DNA of 64,000 bases from NCBI GenBank assembly GCA_034401135.1, contig JAWZSP010000001.1:4588001-4652000 (forward strand). Direction: 5' to 3'. Below are positions 46,055 to 57,635 of the stretch, piece by piece; the stretch's first letter is position 1, and each line of letters starts with the position of its first letter. Position numbers and translations under genes: made by a program. Under the pieces are notes generated by a model. It did no database searches and was not told the DNA's origin. It saw only the letters and a program-made list of their open reading frames with translations. This DNA is from Volutella citrinella. Lineage: Eukaryota; Ascomycota; Sordariomycetes; Hypocreales; Nectriaceae.

Positions 46055-47730
46055 ATGAGCGACATGGATCGAAAAGACGTACTCGACGCCGAGAAGGCGT
46101 CAATGCATGAGATTGACATCATCAACGACCCCGATGCAGCTCTGTCTGCAGAGGAACGCGCTACCAAGGTGCCTTAACATGCGAGTCAATCTGCGATTGG
46201 ACCCCTCGCTGACGATTGAAACAGGAGCGAGAGCTCATCCGCAAGCTTGATTTGTACCTCATCCCTTGGGTATGACATCCCGTCCATCCCGGCTCATTCA
46301 TGAAGCGATGAAGCTGACCTTGCCTGACACAGCTCTGCCTTCTCTACCTGATTTGCTTTCTCGACCGAACCAACATCGGTAACGCAAAGATTGCAGGCCT
46401 CTTGACTGATGTGCCCATGTCTACTACTCAATTCAACGTTACCTTGACCATCTTCTACATCTCCTATGCTGTCTTCGAAGTCGTTGCCAACATCCTCCTG
46501 AAGAAGATGCGCCCTTCGGTCTTCATCCCTCTCATCATGTAGGTCAACATTCTGTCATCAAACATATGCAAGTGGCAGGCTGACGGGGAAAATAACAGGG
46601 TTCTATGGGGTGCCGTTATGCTTGGCATGGGCTTTGTGAAGAACTGGTCTGGACTCATGGCGGCTCGATGGTTTCTCGGTGTCACCGAGGCCGGACTGTT
46701 CCCTGGCATCAACTACTACCTATCTTGTTGGTACAAGCGTTCCGAGTTTGGTGCCCGTGCCGCCTGGTTCTTCTCCGCAGCGGCCCTGGCTGGCTCGTTT
46801 GGCGGCCTGCTCGCGGCTGCGATCCAGAGGATGGATGGGATCGCTGGCATTGCCGGATGGGCTTGGATTTTCATCATTGAAGGCATCCTGACCATCTTTA
46901 TTGGAATTATATCCTTTTGGATGGTGCACGACTTCCCCGACGAGGCTAAATTTCTGTCAGACGAGGAACGCCGCCGTGTTCTATTTCGACTTTCCCAGGA
47001 CAAGCAGGCCTCTGCCCAACACGAGGACTTTAAGATGAAGTACTTTTGGCAAGCTGTTACCGACTGGAAGACGTACTGCGGCATGCTCATCTACATGGGA
47101 CCGCTCATGCCCCTGTATTCTTTCAGTGTCTTTTTGCCCACCATTATCCAGGGCATGGGCCTGACCAAGAAGACGGATGTCATCAAGAACCAACTGCTCA
47201 GCGTCCCCCCTTACGCAACTGCCGCAATCGTCACCGTGGTGGCGGGTGTCTACTCTGACCGCATTGGTCGCCGTGGAATCTTCAACATCATGGTTGCCCC
47301 GATTGGAATCGCTGGCTTCATCATGCTCATCGCGTCTACCAAGCCGGCTGTCCAGTACTGCGGTACTTTCCTCGGTGCGTTGGGTATCTACCCGGTGATC
47401 CCCATCACAATCACCTGGGTTGCCAACAACGTCGAGGGCGTATACAAGCGTGGAATTGTCCTCGGGTTTGTCATCGGATGGGGCAACCTCAACGGAGTTG
47501 TCAGCAGCAACGTATTCGTTCACGGTCCTCGCTTCTACGAGGGCCACGGGACCATCATCGGCTTCATGTTTGGTGGAATTCTGTGTGGAAGCAGCCTGAT
47601 GTGGTGGGGCCTCCATCGCGAAAACAAGAAGCGGCTCAACGGCGAACGAGATCACTGGGTGGAGGGAAAATCTCCCGAGGCCATCCACGCTATGGGCGAC
47701 AAGCGCCCCGACTTCTTGTACACCATGTAG
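46055..47730 (+). CDS. MFS anion:cation symporter, Dal5/Tna1-like transporter
   Basis: Four exons: 46055-46168, 46225-46269, 46333-46538 and 46599-47730; 498 residues. After a hydrophilic N-terminus (about 45 residues) comes the family start RELIRKLDLYLIPWLCLLYL, then the signature CFLDRTNIGNAK at the first helix-loop, a GVTEAGLFPGINYYLSCWYK motif in helix 4-5 and SDRIGRRGIFN between helices 8 and 9. Twelve membrane spans fit. This is the ACS family of fungal carboxylate and vitamin importers (allantoate, nicotinate, pantothenate, biotin). Substrate cannot be assigned from sequence alone. The protein should sit in the plasma membrane and act as a proton symporter. The tail is short and charged (RDHWVEGKSPEAIHAMGDK), as in nicotinate-type members. 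Confidence 0.9.
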
Positions 47731-48778
47731 ACGAGGGTTGTGTGTGTCTTGCGACGGCCGCTCATGCGTTGGAGTATCACGTTTGGTGACACTTGGTGGA
47801 CGAGTTGGAAAACCTGTACAATGGTAAATATCTATAGTTACGATATATTGCATGTTATTCAAGCAGACACAGTGATGGCACACAGAAACATGGAATCAGG
47901 ATGGCCGTCCCATTGTGTTCCAGGAGAAGGATTCCCTGGGATACTCGAGCAGCAGCTGTCTACTCATGGCCAAGATCCGGAAGGGCATGGCAGTGCTGCC
48001 CAACTGGCCACTGCTGGGTGGCCGAGGCACCGTGCTCACCGTCCTTGATTGGCCTCGTGACCGAGCTATTGATGCTGCTGGATGGAATCGTCATGATTGT
48101 CTCTAATGTCTTGACCACCACATGGACCTACCGTGGGGGTTCTTGGTTTGCAGACGACCAACATGGCTGAGCGTGATGCTGCAGGTTGAGACTCGTGATC
48201 CAACATGGTTGTTTGCGAGGCTTCAATATTCTGACCAATATCTGGTCGACAAATTTGCCAGATGTGTCTGGCCTATTTATATCATGGCGGCTGTAGCGTT
48301 GGCTACATGGACTTAGGTTGTCCATGGTGATATGCGATGAGAGAGCGCAAGGATGAATTCTATAATTATCTCTACAGCGAGCAGCGACATGTCAAGGTCA
48401 GGTGGTGGATCGTGCCCATGCGCTCGTTGGCGCTGTTGAGCGCAGAACGACCATCGGCGTCAACTCATGGTCGGACGTGTGCACTGACGACTGTCACAAG
48501 AATACGGTCAAGAGCGCTATGGAGGTCATGGCGTCGACATGTCAACAATTTTTTCTTGCATAACCGGGAGTCGAGGTCAGTTACTGGACTCGACACCGCC
48601 GCCATCTTGGACAGCCGGTGGCTTCCGGCCCACCCATGCATCCGTCTGCAGCTTTCCAGCGAGGCCTGGGTCTTTTGGCTGGGTTGGATGCATCAATACC
48701 AGTCATGAGGGGTTTGTTGTATAGCCGGACGCTGAATTGTGCCGTGGCGCGACGGGTAGCGGCGTTTGAAGGCGATTT

Positions 48779-48800
48779 GATGCGATGCGATGCGATGCGG
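48779..48800. repeat. GATGC tandem repeat
   Basis: Four consecutive GATGC units with a final G, read directly. Confidence 0.85.
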
Positions 48801-49031
48801 TTTGCTTGCCGAGGGCGGCGATTGGGGGAGGAGTGGCTACAGGTGAGTGGCAGCTGAACTGAGCCAAGGACCGACTCGTGGGGTGGTTTGTTTGCCCGTC
48901 TGTCCCGTCGTCTTGCGATAGGCTGTGGCTGTTGGCGTAGTGTCTGCTATACGAGCCCATAAGCAGCCAGCCCGGCGAGGTAGGCTATCGAGGAAGCTCA
49001 CCGCGGCTTTCGCCCATCTTCTGCTCTGCCA

Positions 49032-49056
49032 TGTGTGTGTGTGTGTGTGTGTGTGT
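49032..49056. repeat. TG dinucleotide microsatellite
   Basis: Twelve perfect TG units, the purest microsatellite in the window. Confidence 0.95.
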
Positions 49057-49216
49057 CCAGAGCTCAGCTGTGAGCCGGCTGACGGCTGGTTGCTGCCGTG
49101 GCGTGTGCGTGTTGGCGATTCGTTCGACGCCGGTGGGCGCGCAGACGGTTTGTGCGACGGGAGCCGAAACCAATCGCGTCAACGGTGTGCGACGTGAGAG
49201 GGAGTGGACGCAGGGA

Positions 49217-49266
49217 TAGAGAGAGTGAGGAAGAGAGAGAGAGTGTGTGTGAGGGAGAGAGAGAGA
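49217..49266. repeat. GA/GT-rich purine tract
   Basis: GAGA and GTGT runs forming an almost pure purine strand, capable of unusual DNA structure. Confidence 0.75.
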
Positions 49267-50124
49267 ATGTTGGTGGAGGGCATTCTGGGTTTTGGATTGG
49301 CGAGACGAATGAACTGGTGGTGACCTTGCAGGCTGTGGCAGACAACTTCAACGCACCAGGGCACTGCGAGGCTGCCTCGTTTGTATTGTTTCCAAGTTCA
49401 TGGCTCAGGATGGATGGTGGAGAGGAGACAGCAGGTGGTGACCTGCGTATAAGTACGGGCGGGATGCGAGGTCGCCTTGAGCGCGAGGTGAGGATATCAT
49501 GACGGCGACAGGGCAACGGACAATCTGCTTTCTCGACAGCACAAAGCAGCTGCTCCATTCCCGTTTGCCTAGGTGTGCCTTTACACTCTTCTTGTCTCTT
49601 TTCTCTCTTCTCTCTCCTCCCTCTCTCAAGTAACGCGGCTATCTGCAGCTCATTGGAGTGGTACAGCATCGCATCGCCTCGCCTCGAACGGACGAATACC
49701 CGTTCTTGTCCTCCAAACAATCTCCTCCTTTCCCCCGTCGAGGCTCCGTATCCATCGCACTGACCAGGACCTCTAGCTGCGCGAAGCAGTCTCCCCTCGC
49801 AGATAGCCTTCTTTGCTCCAACCGTCATCCATCGCAACGACTCCCTCTTTTTCCCTCCTCCTCCTCCTTGTTTTATCATCTGTCACCCCCCGGGCCCCTT
49901 CACTCTCTTTCAACGCTTTTTGGAAAGCTTGGGCGAAGAAGCAGAGGTACTCGAATTCTGCTGAACAACCGGTTGGCGACGAACAACACCAACATCAGCC
50001 CCAGGGCCTAGGATCGTCAAACTTGACCTGGAGCCTCCAGGAGGAGGGCACCGCTACTCGCTCGCCAGAGTGGTTGCCGTCGTCACTACCGGAGAAGAGG
50101 CAGGTCCCAGAAGCCGCGGATGCC

Positions 50125-51730
50125 ATGACTGCGGACGACACCGGCGCCAAGGGCCACCAGGCCCTGACGGAGACGCAGGCCCGGGTACTGGTGCTGTTGG
50201 AGCGCATAGGAGGCTCCATCAGCCTGGTCTCCGTGGTACTCATCTTCATCGCGTATTGGCTCGTGCCGCGCGTGCGAAACGTCCAAAACACCTTCATCGT
50301 CTTCGCGAGCGTCGCCAACATCGGTGCCAGCATCGCCAGCGTCATCGCCATGGACGGCCTGAAGCTTGGCATCGACTCGGCGCTCTGTCAGACCCAGAGC
50401 TTCCTGTTCCAGATGTGAGTCTCTCCCCCCGCTTCGTGTGGCCTGTGTCTCGTCTCAGTTCGCTTCGCCCCGTGCGACGGTTATCCGAGGTCGCCAGGGA
50501 TGCCGAGTGCTGACAGCCTGTCGATAGGTTCATGCAATCCGACCCGTGGTGGTCGCTGGCCATGGCCATCAACGTCTTTCTCGTCTTCTTCTTCCGCGCC
50601 AGCCCCGATTCCTTCCGCAAGTGGTGGTGGCTCTACTGTCTCATCTGCTATGGAGGCCCTTTTGCCATTGCCATTTCGCTGCTGCTGGTTAGGCACCCGC
50701 AACGCGGCCTGGTATACGGAGAAGCTACCGTGAGACTTGACGCCCTCACTGCAACTGCTAGCCCACAGCTGACCACTGCGGCAGATTTGGTGTTGGGTAG
50801 ACCGGAGGTGGGAGAACATTCGCATCTACACCTACTATATGCTCATCTGGATTTGCATCGTTGGGTCGCTGCTCTTCTATTTTATGGTTGGGTACCATGT
50901 CTTTCGAACCCGGAATCAACTGCGAAGTTTCTCAGTCTCCAACAGTAGAGAGGCGGGACATTTGGATAATGTGAGTCTTCTCGATTTGCGGATGGTTCTG
51001 CGTGGCTCATCGTCAACAGTCTCAGCAGCGTCGCATAGATCTGCTCTCAGTACCCCAAGATTGCTTCTACGGGACCATCATCACCGAGGTCCAGGTCGTC
51101 CACTCGACTGCATCTGCCACGGCTCTTCCGAAGGAGCCAAAGAGGGCGCACATCGACTCGCCGCCACACGTCTCCTTTGATGAGAGCTCGCCTCCCGTGG
51201 TCACAGCCCCAAGCCAATACTTTTCCACTGTCACCTCGCCCGGGAACAGTCGGGTCCTGCGGAGCTCACCAATCAGACGCATGACTTCGGCAACCAACGG
51301 GGCGGTTTCAAAGTTCATGGTCGAGGACCCGATCAAGAGGGCCTACTTGAGAACGAGTTTCCTATTCGCCATTAGTGTTCTGGTGACATGGATTCCCAGC
51401 AGTCTCAACCGCATCCACAGCTGGCTTACCGGCGACTCCCCATATGAATATCATGTTGCTACAGCGGCTGTGCTACCGCTCCAGGGCCTGTGGAATGCCG
51501 TCATTTTCTTTGTCACGAGTCACCGTGTGCTTCGGCGTAGGATCCGAGGCGAGGGGACGACAACGGACAACAGCGGGGAGGCAGCCGACATGGGGGAGCG
51601 GATGGCTGGCCCAGGACAACGACGACTGGGCATCGACGAGAGCTTCTTGGAGGACACAGACTCGGGAAGCGAGTTGGAGCTGCGCAGGATGACGGAGATG
51701 CCTAAAAAGAGGTCCGGGAGCCTTTTCTGA
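50125..51730 (+). CDS. cAMP-receptor-like G protein-coupled receptor
   Basis: Four exons: 50125-50414, 50528-50729, 50785-50970 and 51020-51730; 462 residues. Seven hydrophobic helices are visible: ISLVSVVLIFIAYWLV; TFIVFASVANIGASIASVI; the region after the CQTQSFLFQMF cysteine; LYCLICYGGPFAIAISLLLV; YYMLIWICIVGSLLFYFMVG; SFLFAISVLVTWIPSSLNRI; and TAAVLPLQGLWNAVIFFVTS. The short N-terminus, the paired cysteines at helix 3 and loop 2 (CQTQ, WCWVDRRW) and the helix 7 sequence fit the Dictyostelium cAMP receptor-like class of fungal GPCRs. Loop 3 is long (about 140 residues), Ser/Pro-rich and basic, and the tail is acidic, both usual G-protein and kinase contact regions. Ligand unknown. Gene ends 211 bp from a convergent F-box gene. 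Confidence 0.85.
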
Positions 51731-51941
51731 CCGTGTTGGGATTTGAAGTCGATCACATCGTTCGTTAGGCGCTGACTGAGACAGAGTGAGATGGGGTTTG
51801 AAGGTTTATTTGTATGGATGGAGACTTTGGAGTTGAGTACTCAAATCGAAGGTGGCTTGGAAGGCTGGATCTTGCTAGTGCGGAAATGATAAAAAGCAGT
51901 GCAGATTGTACTCTGAAGCATCTGGAGCACCGGACATGAAT
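51731..51941. other. Convergent intergenic region
   Basis: Only 211 bp between the stop codons of the GPCR gene (+) and the F-box gene (-); 3' ends may overlap. Confidence 0.5.
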
Positions 51942-52905
51942 TCATGGCATTGGCAGCCCGTGAATAACGAGAGTTTTCCCAGAGGTCGCGATTTCCTGAA
52001 CAGCTGATTGCTCAACCGCGTCTAGTAGGTTATATGCACGCACTAGAAGCTCTGCAATTCAAAGTTAGATATCTGGAACTGGAGGAACAAGAGAGAACAG
52101 GGTCCCACCTTTATACACCAGGGTAAACGACATGGCAGGGTCGTCCCCTGGGCCTGAGAGCAGCGGCATTCGATCCGAGGCAGCAGGGATGACCTGGAAG
52201 CGAATGCCAATGTCATTGGACTGGTCAACCCACAGAATATTGTCCTCGGTGCCGTCGCTGTACTGTTGGCCAGCCCTATCGACCAGCCACTGTCGGAAGA
52301 CTCGGACAACCCCGTCCACCATGTTGAAGTGGCTGATGAAGAAGCCACGCCGCGGGCCTTCCTTGACCAGGTTTGTTACTGCGCATAGCTGAGAGAATAG
52401 CTCACCGTCATCCAAGTGAACTTCTTGTTTTGGAGCTTCATCATCTGCATCTTCCGATCCCTGAGAGCCGAGAAAACGAGCGGGAACTCTCCTGGGTCGT
52501 CGGTTTTCCTCGGCCACCATGGGTTGAAACGACACAAAGATTCGACGCAAATCGGACAGGGCAGGTGAGACGGGGTCAACACTTGGGCCATCTCTGACCA
52601 CAGTGCCCATGTACTGGCATGACAGGTATGGCGTGTACAGCTGGTCGCTCGGGTGATAGCACTCCAGGATGAGCCTGTTCTGCGGCAACGGGGCAGTCTG
52701 GATCAGGCGCTGATGAAGGATCCTCGAAATGACGGAGTGGAACTGGTGATTGATGGCGGCGTGTTGTATCAAGTCCCGCGTGCTAAACCCGGAGAGGATG
52801 GAGATGAGAATCTACGACGCCGTCAGCCAACTCATAGATGAATGGGGATGGCTCGGATCTGACTTCGTTGGGCAAGTGCCCCAAGGTGACACTGCACGCA
52901 GACAT
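51942..52905 (-). CDS. F-box protein
   Basis: Three exons: 52905-52864, 52811-52109 and 52051-51942; 284 residues. The F-box forms only when intron 1 (52863-52812, 52 nt, GTCAGA...GTAG) is removed: residues 8-43 then read LGHLPNEILISILSGFSTRD and run into LIQHAAINHQFHSVISRIL, a clear F-box for Skp1 binding. The following domain (RLILECYHPSDQLYTPYL; DDGELFSQLCAVTNLVKEGP; VRVFRQWLVDRA) is a conserved C-terminal part that I have seen in many fungal F-box proteins but that has no named function. The last exon adds ELLVRAYNLLDAVEQSAVQE and a short tail. It would act as a substrate adaptor of an SCF ubiquitin ligase; the target is unknown. Before splicing, the F-box is split, so a single-exon model would miss it. 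Confidence 0.85.
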
Positions 52906-53857
52906 GGTGTATCCGCTCAATCGGGATTAAGCGGTGTTGGGTCAACTCTTGGCGAAGCTGGATGGGCCGTCAATGAATCAACTGCCTGAGTTTGGGCGTC
53001 AATAGGCACGCAACGAGAGAGCGGGATCGAACAGTCGGCGGAGGTGACAATTGCACGTGGCTTAGTCCACGATGGTGAAGGGTTATTGATAGTTTCTATT
53101 TCTGTCTTTCTCAACGGTAAACTTGAAGGTCTGAGTCGTGAGCCTCCACTCCTGGGGAAATCAAGGCCTCATCATCGGAGGGGAGGGGCAACCTCGTTAG
53201 TCAGCATCCACATGCCCGGCGGGGGACCAATACTAAGTTACCCTTTCTACTCAACTTGGTAGGGAGGTGCGGGAGCTAGGTAGTTTCTGCGGCACAAGAG
53301 TACCAGGGCCCTGTCACTCTTTATACTAGACAAGGGGTGGTAAGAACCGTCCGCCAAGTCCCAGAAGAACGACAAACGTGCTCAACACCGCCACGACCTC
53401 GGGACCAACCTTAACCTGAACAATGAATTGTCTGACGCTTGGCTGACCCCATTGTAACCAGAACTGCATAGCGGTTGCTAAAAAAGGCCTCACTATTGGA
53501 AAGCATTCAGCTGTGCTCTCTCGATAGACTCCCCGCTTATGCCCGACCATGCCCGACAAGGGTCGTCGGTCCCGCCGAGCCCACTATCTCGTCTAGTTCG
53601 TTATCCGCAGCCATATCAGAGGGAAACAAACAGCTTTGATTGAATGACACGGAGGCCCATATAGATGGCCAGACAATAGTAAAGATAGTCAGCTACAGCT
53701 AGCCACTTGACACCTCACATAGCGTCGGGTCGAGAGGGTTGTATTGAGGGCATCGGCAGCGCCGTGGGCAGCAGACTCGACTGGTATAAAGATGAGGGCG
53801 AACTGCGATGGGTTTGGGATTAGCAAGACAGAAATCTGCATCAAAATCTTTAACACA
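52906..53857. promoter_or_regulatory. Divergent promoter region, F-box gene / terpene synthase gene
   Basis: About 950 bp between divergent start codons. The TATAAA at 53785-53790 belongs to the terpene synthase side. No other gene seen. Confidence 0.5.
53785..53790 (+). promoter_or_regulatory. TATA box of the terpene synthase gene
   Basis: TATAAA 68 bp upstream of the ATG at 53858. Because an earlier in-frame ATG at 53792 would almost touch this element, transcription should begin downstream of it, favouring the later ATG. Confidence 0.55.
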
Positions 53858-54879
53858 ATGACCGTCTCTCAAGAACACCCCCTTCGGCCAATCGGCCAGC
53901 CAACCGCGCTATCAAAGCCGGCCATTCATCCCAGGCACGAGGAGATCGAATCCCAAGTGCACTCGTATCTGGCATGCAACTGGGAATGGCCCTCCATCAA
54001 GCACAAAATGAAATTCATCAGCTGGAAGCTGCCCGATATTGTCAACCTGATGTTCGCCAAGGGTGACTTTGACCGAGTGACCTTGGCGTGCGAACTGCTA
54101 CTCCTAGGGTTCCTCATGGATGGTGCGCTCTGAGACTCCCCCGCCTTTCGTTGCAGAGGATGGTTCCTGACATGCAAGTTATAGACTGGTTCGAGCAGCA
54201 GACGCCGGAGCACAGCGAGCACGTCGTGTCGCGGCTGTGGATGATCCGCGACTGCCCAAGCCGGGTCGACCCTCACACCAACATCGAGGCCCTCCACCAA
54301 TCCATCTTCTCTCGGATCCTCGCACAGGGACCCGCCGACGGGGTGGCTTTTTTGGAGATGGCCATCATCGACCAGTACATGGAGATGCTAGCGTGCCATT
54401 GCGACCACACGCGCGGCAAGGAGACGTCGTTTCAGAAATATCTCTCGTGGAGGGAGATTGACTTTGGCATCAACATCTGCTCTTCGCTGCTGTACTGGAC
54501 CGAGAGAATCTCCCTCCCCGTAGAGAAGCTGAGCGCCCTGAAGGCTCTGGACCGCATCGCGAATTACCACGTCATGACGCTCAATGACATCTTCTCCTTC
54601 GATCGCGAGTGGAAAGCGTGGCAGGAATGCGGAGAAGCGGCTGCAATGGTCAACGGGGTCAGCATTCTGTCAAATGAGACGCATATTGGCGTCGAGGCGG
54701 CCAAAGTTCTCTGCTTCTCCCTGGTGCGGATATGGGAGCGTGAGTTTCAGAGCGCCGTCAAGCAGCTGACCGCTGCTGGCTTCGTCGACACGCCAGACAC
54801 CTTTCGGGCCATAGAGGGCATCGAAAGACGGATGACGGGAGCCGAAGAGTTCCATTGGCGAACGACGAGATACCTATAA
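53858..54879 (+). CDS. Class I terpene synthase (sesquiterpene cyclase type)
   Basis: Two exons, 53858-54122 and 54185-54879; 319 residues. The intron (GTGCGC...GTTATAG) splits the metal-binding motif: after splicing residues 83-92 read LGFLMDDWFE, giving the aspartate-rich DDxxE site at 88-92. The second metal site, the NSE/DTE triad, is NDIFSFDRE at 222-230 with N222, S226 and E230. A C-terminal Arg-Tyr pair (WRTTRYL) closes the protein. These are the ionisation elements of class I terpenoid synthases; length and the fungal-type acidic motif suggest a sesquiterpene cyclase using farnesyl diphosphate, but the product cannot be told. Geranylgeranyl or prenyl-transferring relatives are less likely. 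An upstream in-frame ATG at 53792 would add 22 residues. Neighbours: sulfate permease and an aromatic polyketide synthase. Confidence 0.87.
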
Positions 54880-55081
54880 GCTGGTCACAAGTAAATAGCG
54901 GACGGGGTCATGTGTATGATGTATCAGTATCAATTAATAGAGTGATCTTCTAAGCCTGCTATAACGTCTTGAGCACCAAAGAGTCTAATGCGCCTTTTGA
55001 CCGAATTCCGAAAGAACTAAGCGCTGTTGAACCAATCCAAAATGTCGTCTCGTCGTATTCAGGGCCGTGCCCCATTAATGT
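54880..55081. other. Convergent intergenic region
   Basis: 202 bp between the stops of the terpene synthase gene (+) and the sulfate permease gene (-). Confidence 0.5.
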
Positions 55082-57635
55082 TTAGTATCCGCGATTCTTC
55101 GCACCTCGCACGGCCACGTCCACCGCATCTACCAGATCCAAGTGGAAGAATGGGCGGTCAACGCCCGAAATTGCCGCTGTCTTTGTACCACTCGGGTTCT
55201 TAGGGGCTTTATGAGCAGAAACGCTCTTAAAATCATCATCTCCAGGATGGATGGTGTTTTGATCACTGTCGGAGAGATTCGGCGAGGGGACAACGGTTGT
55301 TGTGTTGCTGTGCGCCTCGACGTCATCCACGTTTCGGGGCTCCTGTGTCGGCTTCTCATCCGCTTCCCTCCCGAGAGATTTCGCGATGGAGTAGGTAGGA
55401 ACCCAACAAGTCAGCGCCGCTGGGTTTTTCGATGTTGGGTATCCGAATCCGGCACTAGCCAGCGCTCGCCGAGTCCATCGATTGTGGACGTTGGCAAAGT
55501 GCCACTCGACTGCATCTGGGGCTGCGTAGCGATCGAGCGTGTTTCTTAGATCGACTAGGCCTTGGATACATGTAACATCGACATTGTTGACTGCTGAGAA
55601 ATCGAAAACCATAGCCCGAAGGTACGGAAGATTGCTGTTGTCAACCTGGTTCCGGGGGCCTGGGTCGTTCCACAGCCGATCAGACTCCCTTGCGAAATGC
55701 TCCTCAGAGGTCCGCTTTGTGTGGGTTGTGATATGCTCGACCAGGTTTGTGATATGAGATGCCTGGTTGATGTAGTTATAGCCTTCGCTGAAGCGGTAAA
55801 TGAACACGCCCGCATAGGGCGAGTCCACTGGAACATCGGCATTAGAGGCGTCTTTTCGATCAAGGGGCAAGAAGACGTCGCGGGATGCACTTTCAGCCTC
55901 ATGGAGCGTGGCGTGGCTAGAGTTGCGAGTAATTGATGTCTCCGCCGTCGTATCGACGACTCGTGTAGCCCGAACGTGGCCAAGAAATCGACCTTGGGTT
56001 CGCGCTAGGCGGAAGAGCAGTAGAGCGATGGAAAGACCAATGCCGGCATAAATGGATGTCTCGAGCGACTCAAAGATGGCCAACACCACGCCGACAACCC
56101 AGATGCCCAGCTCCAGAGGGGATAGCTGCCAGTATTTGTACAGGTTCTTCGGAGGAGTCAACAGGTTGCAGACGGCATGAATGATCAGACCAGCAAGTGC
56201 TGCATTTGGGATGTAGAAGAATACAGCCGTCAGCGCATACAAGGCCAGAACGAGAACCAAGGCGCTGAAGAGACCTGCCAAAGGTGTTCGTACTCCAGCC
56301 TTGGAAAGAACAGCCGAAGCGCCAAAGGAGCCTGTGCAGACATAACCTCCCATGAATGGGCTGAACAGATTGGCGGCGCCGAGGGCGACAATTTCCTGGG
56401 ACGAGTTGATGGTGTAGTTGAACTGGCGTCCCATAGCCTTGGCAATGGCAATGTGCTCCACAATAAGGATGATAACCACAGCGGGAAGCTCAGGCATAAC
56501 CTTGCCAATGAGTTCGAGGCTCGGGGTGGGCAGGTGAGCACGCTGGAACCCTGTCTCAATGAACCCGACGATTCGAAACTTGGCTTCCTTCTCAGGCAGT
56601 CCTCGATTGACAAGGAAGCTAATAAGAGTGAATAGGAGCATGACGAATGTCAATCTCAGAGAAGATACGTATTGCCAGATTCTCTTCTGCTTGGGGTTTC
56701 GCTTTTCCATGAATGTGCAGATGTCCCGAAGCGCAAAGAGCAACGCAATCGACACCAGACCGATGGCAGCGTCCAACTTGGTCTCGGGCAATTTCTTGAG
56801 GGTCTCGATGATGACCTTGTACGGGGCCTCATGTGTGTTGATACCCTTGATACCAAGGGCTGTCGGGACCTGAGTGGACATGATGGTAATACTCGCACCG
56901 GTGACGAAGGCTGAGATGGGAATATAGGGAATGAATTCGATGATCCATCCCAGACGCAAGAGCCCAAAGAAGAGCATGCATGCCCCAGACATCATGCTCA
57001 GAGCGTGGGCAATCTCTTCCTTGTTGTACTTTCCCGGCAGAGACTTGTCGACGTTGGTGATGACTTGTCCCACTAGGAGGGAACCAACAGCAGTAGTCTT
57101 GGCTAATGTCTTAGCATGTTTATACGGTCAGATCAGACCAAGGGCAACTTACACCGATGACGATGTCTTTAGATGTGCCAAAGAGCCAGTACAGAACAGC
57201 ACCAGTAAAGGAAGTGTAGAGTCCGTAAGAAGGAGTAAGGTTGGCAAGAAGGGCATAAGCCATAGCTTGGGGGACGACTACCAGCCCGATAGTGATACCT
57301 GTGAAATAATATGAGCGACTATGTCCGGCCGTTGTTCAATGGCTGGCAAACTTACCGGCAATAACGTCGCCCAGCAGCCAGCTAAGGCAGTATCTTGGGA
57401 TCCAACCGGCCGATGGGAAGAGGCTGCTGATGTAGTGGATAGCGCCATCTTTGGTCGGGGCAAGCTCTTTGAAGAATTCGGAAACGGTGGGCTCGCTTTC
57501 GAGGTAGATGTCGGCCGGGGAGAGGACCCTCTCAGCACGTTTGTCGAGACCGGTGGGAATCTGGGAGCGGTGCTCATTGACATCGATGCCAAGGACCTTG
57601 TTTGTGATGAAGTGGGATGCCTTCTGGGAAGCCAT
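55082..57635 (-). CDS. SulP-family sulfate permease with STAS domain
   Basis: Three exons: 57635-57356, 57298-57153 and 57097-55082; 813 residues. The membrane part opens with WIPRYCLSWLLGDVIAGITI and the family signature VVVPQAMAYALLANLTPSYG, then SFTGAVLYWLFGTSKDIVIG joined to TTAVGSLLVGQV, a perfect match to fungal sulfate permeases at the exon 2-3 junction. Ten to fourteen spans follow, with NLFSPFMGGYVCTGSFGASA and the last span near IFESLETSIYAGIGLSIALL. The C-terminal STAS domain (about 520-710) includes AMVFDFSAVNNVDVTCIQGL and VDLRNTLDRYA, with a disordered, acidic tail. It imports sulfate with protons at the plasma membrane; fungal homologs (Sul1/Sul2, CYS-13/CYS-14) are induced on sulfur limitation, and the same is expected here by analogy. 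Confidence 0.92.

Larger units (their letters stand above)
47731..50124. other. Intergenic region and long leader of the receptor gene
   Basis: 2.4 kb without a supportable gene. It contains a GATGC repeat (48779-48800), a TG microsatellite (49032-49056), a GA/GT-rich tract (49217-49266) and a CT-rich tract (49586-49630) that probably marks the receptor promoter or transcription start. The frame upstream of the receptor ATG is open back to 49813 but has no ATG. Confidence 0.5.

Noticed and set aside
46981..47883. 300-codon minus-strand frame over the transporter
   Set aside because: Antisense His/Asp/Val-rich shadow of the MFS exon.
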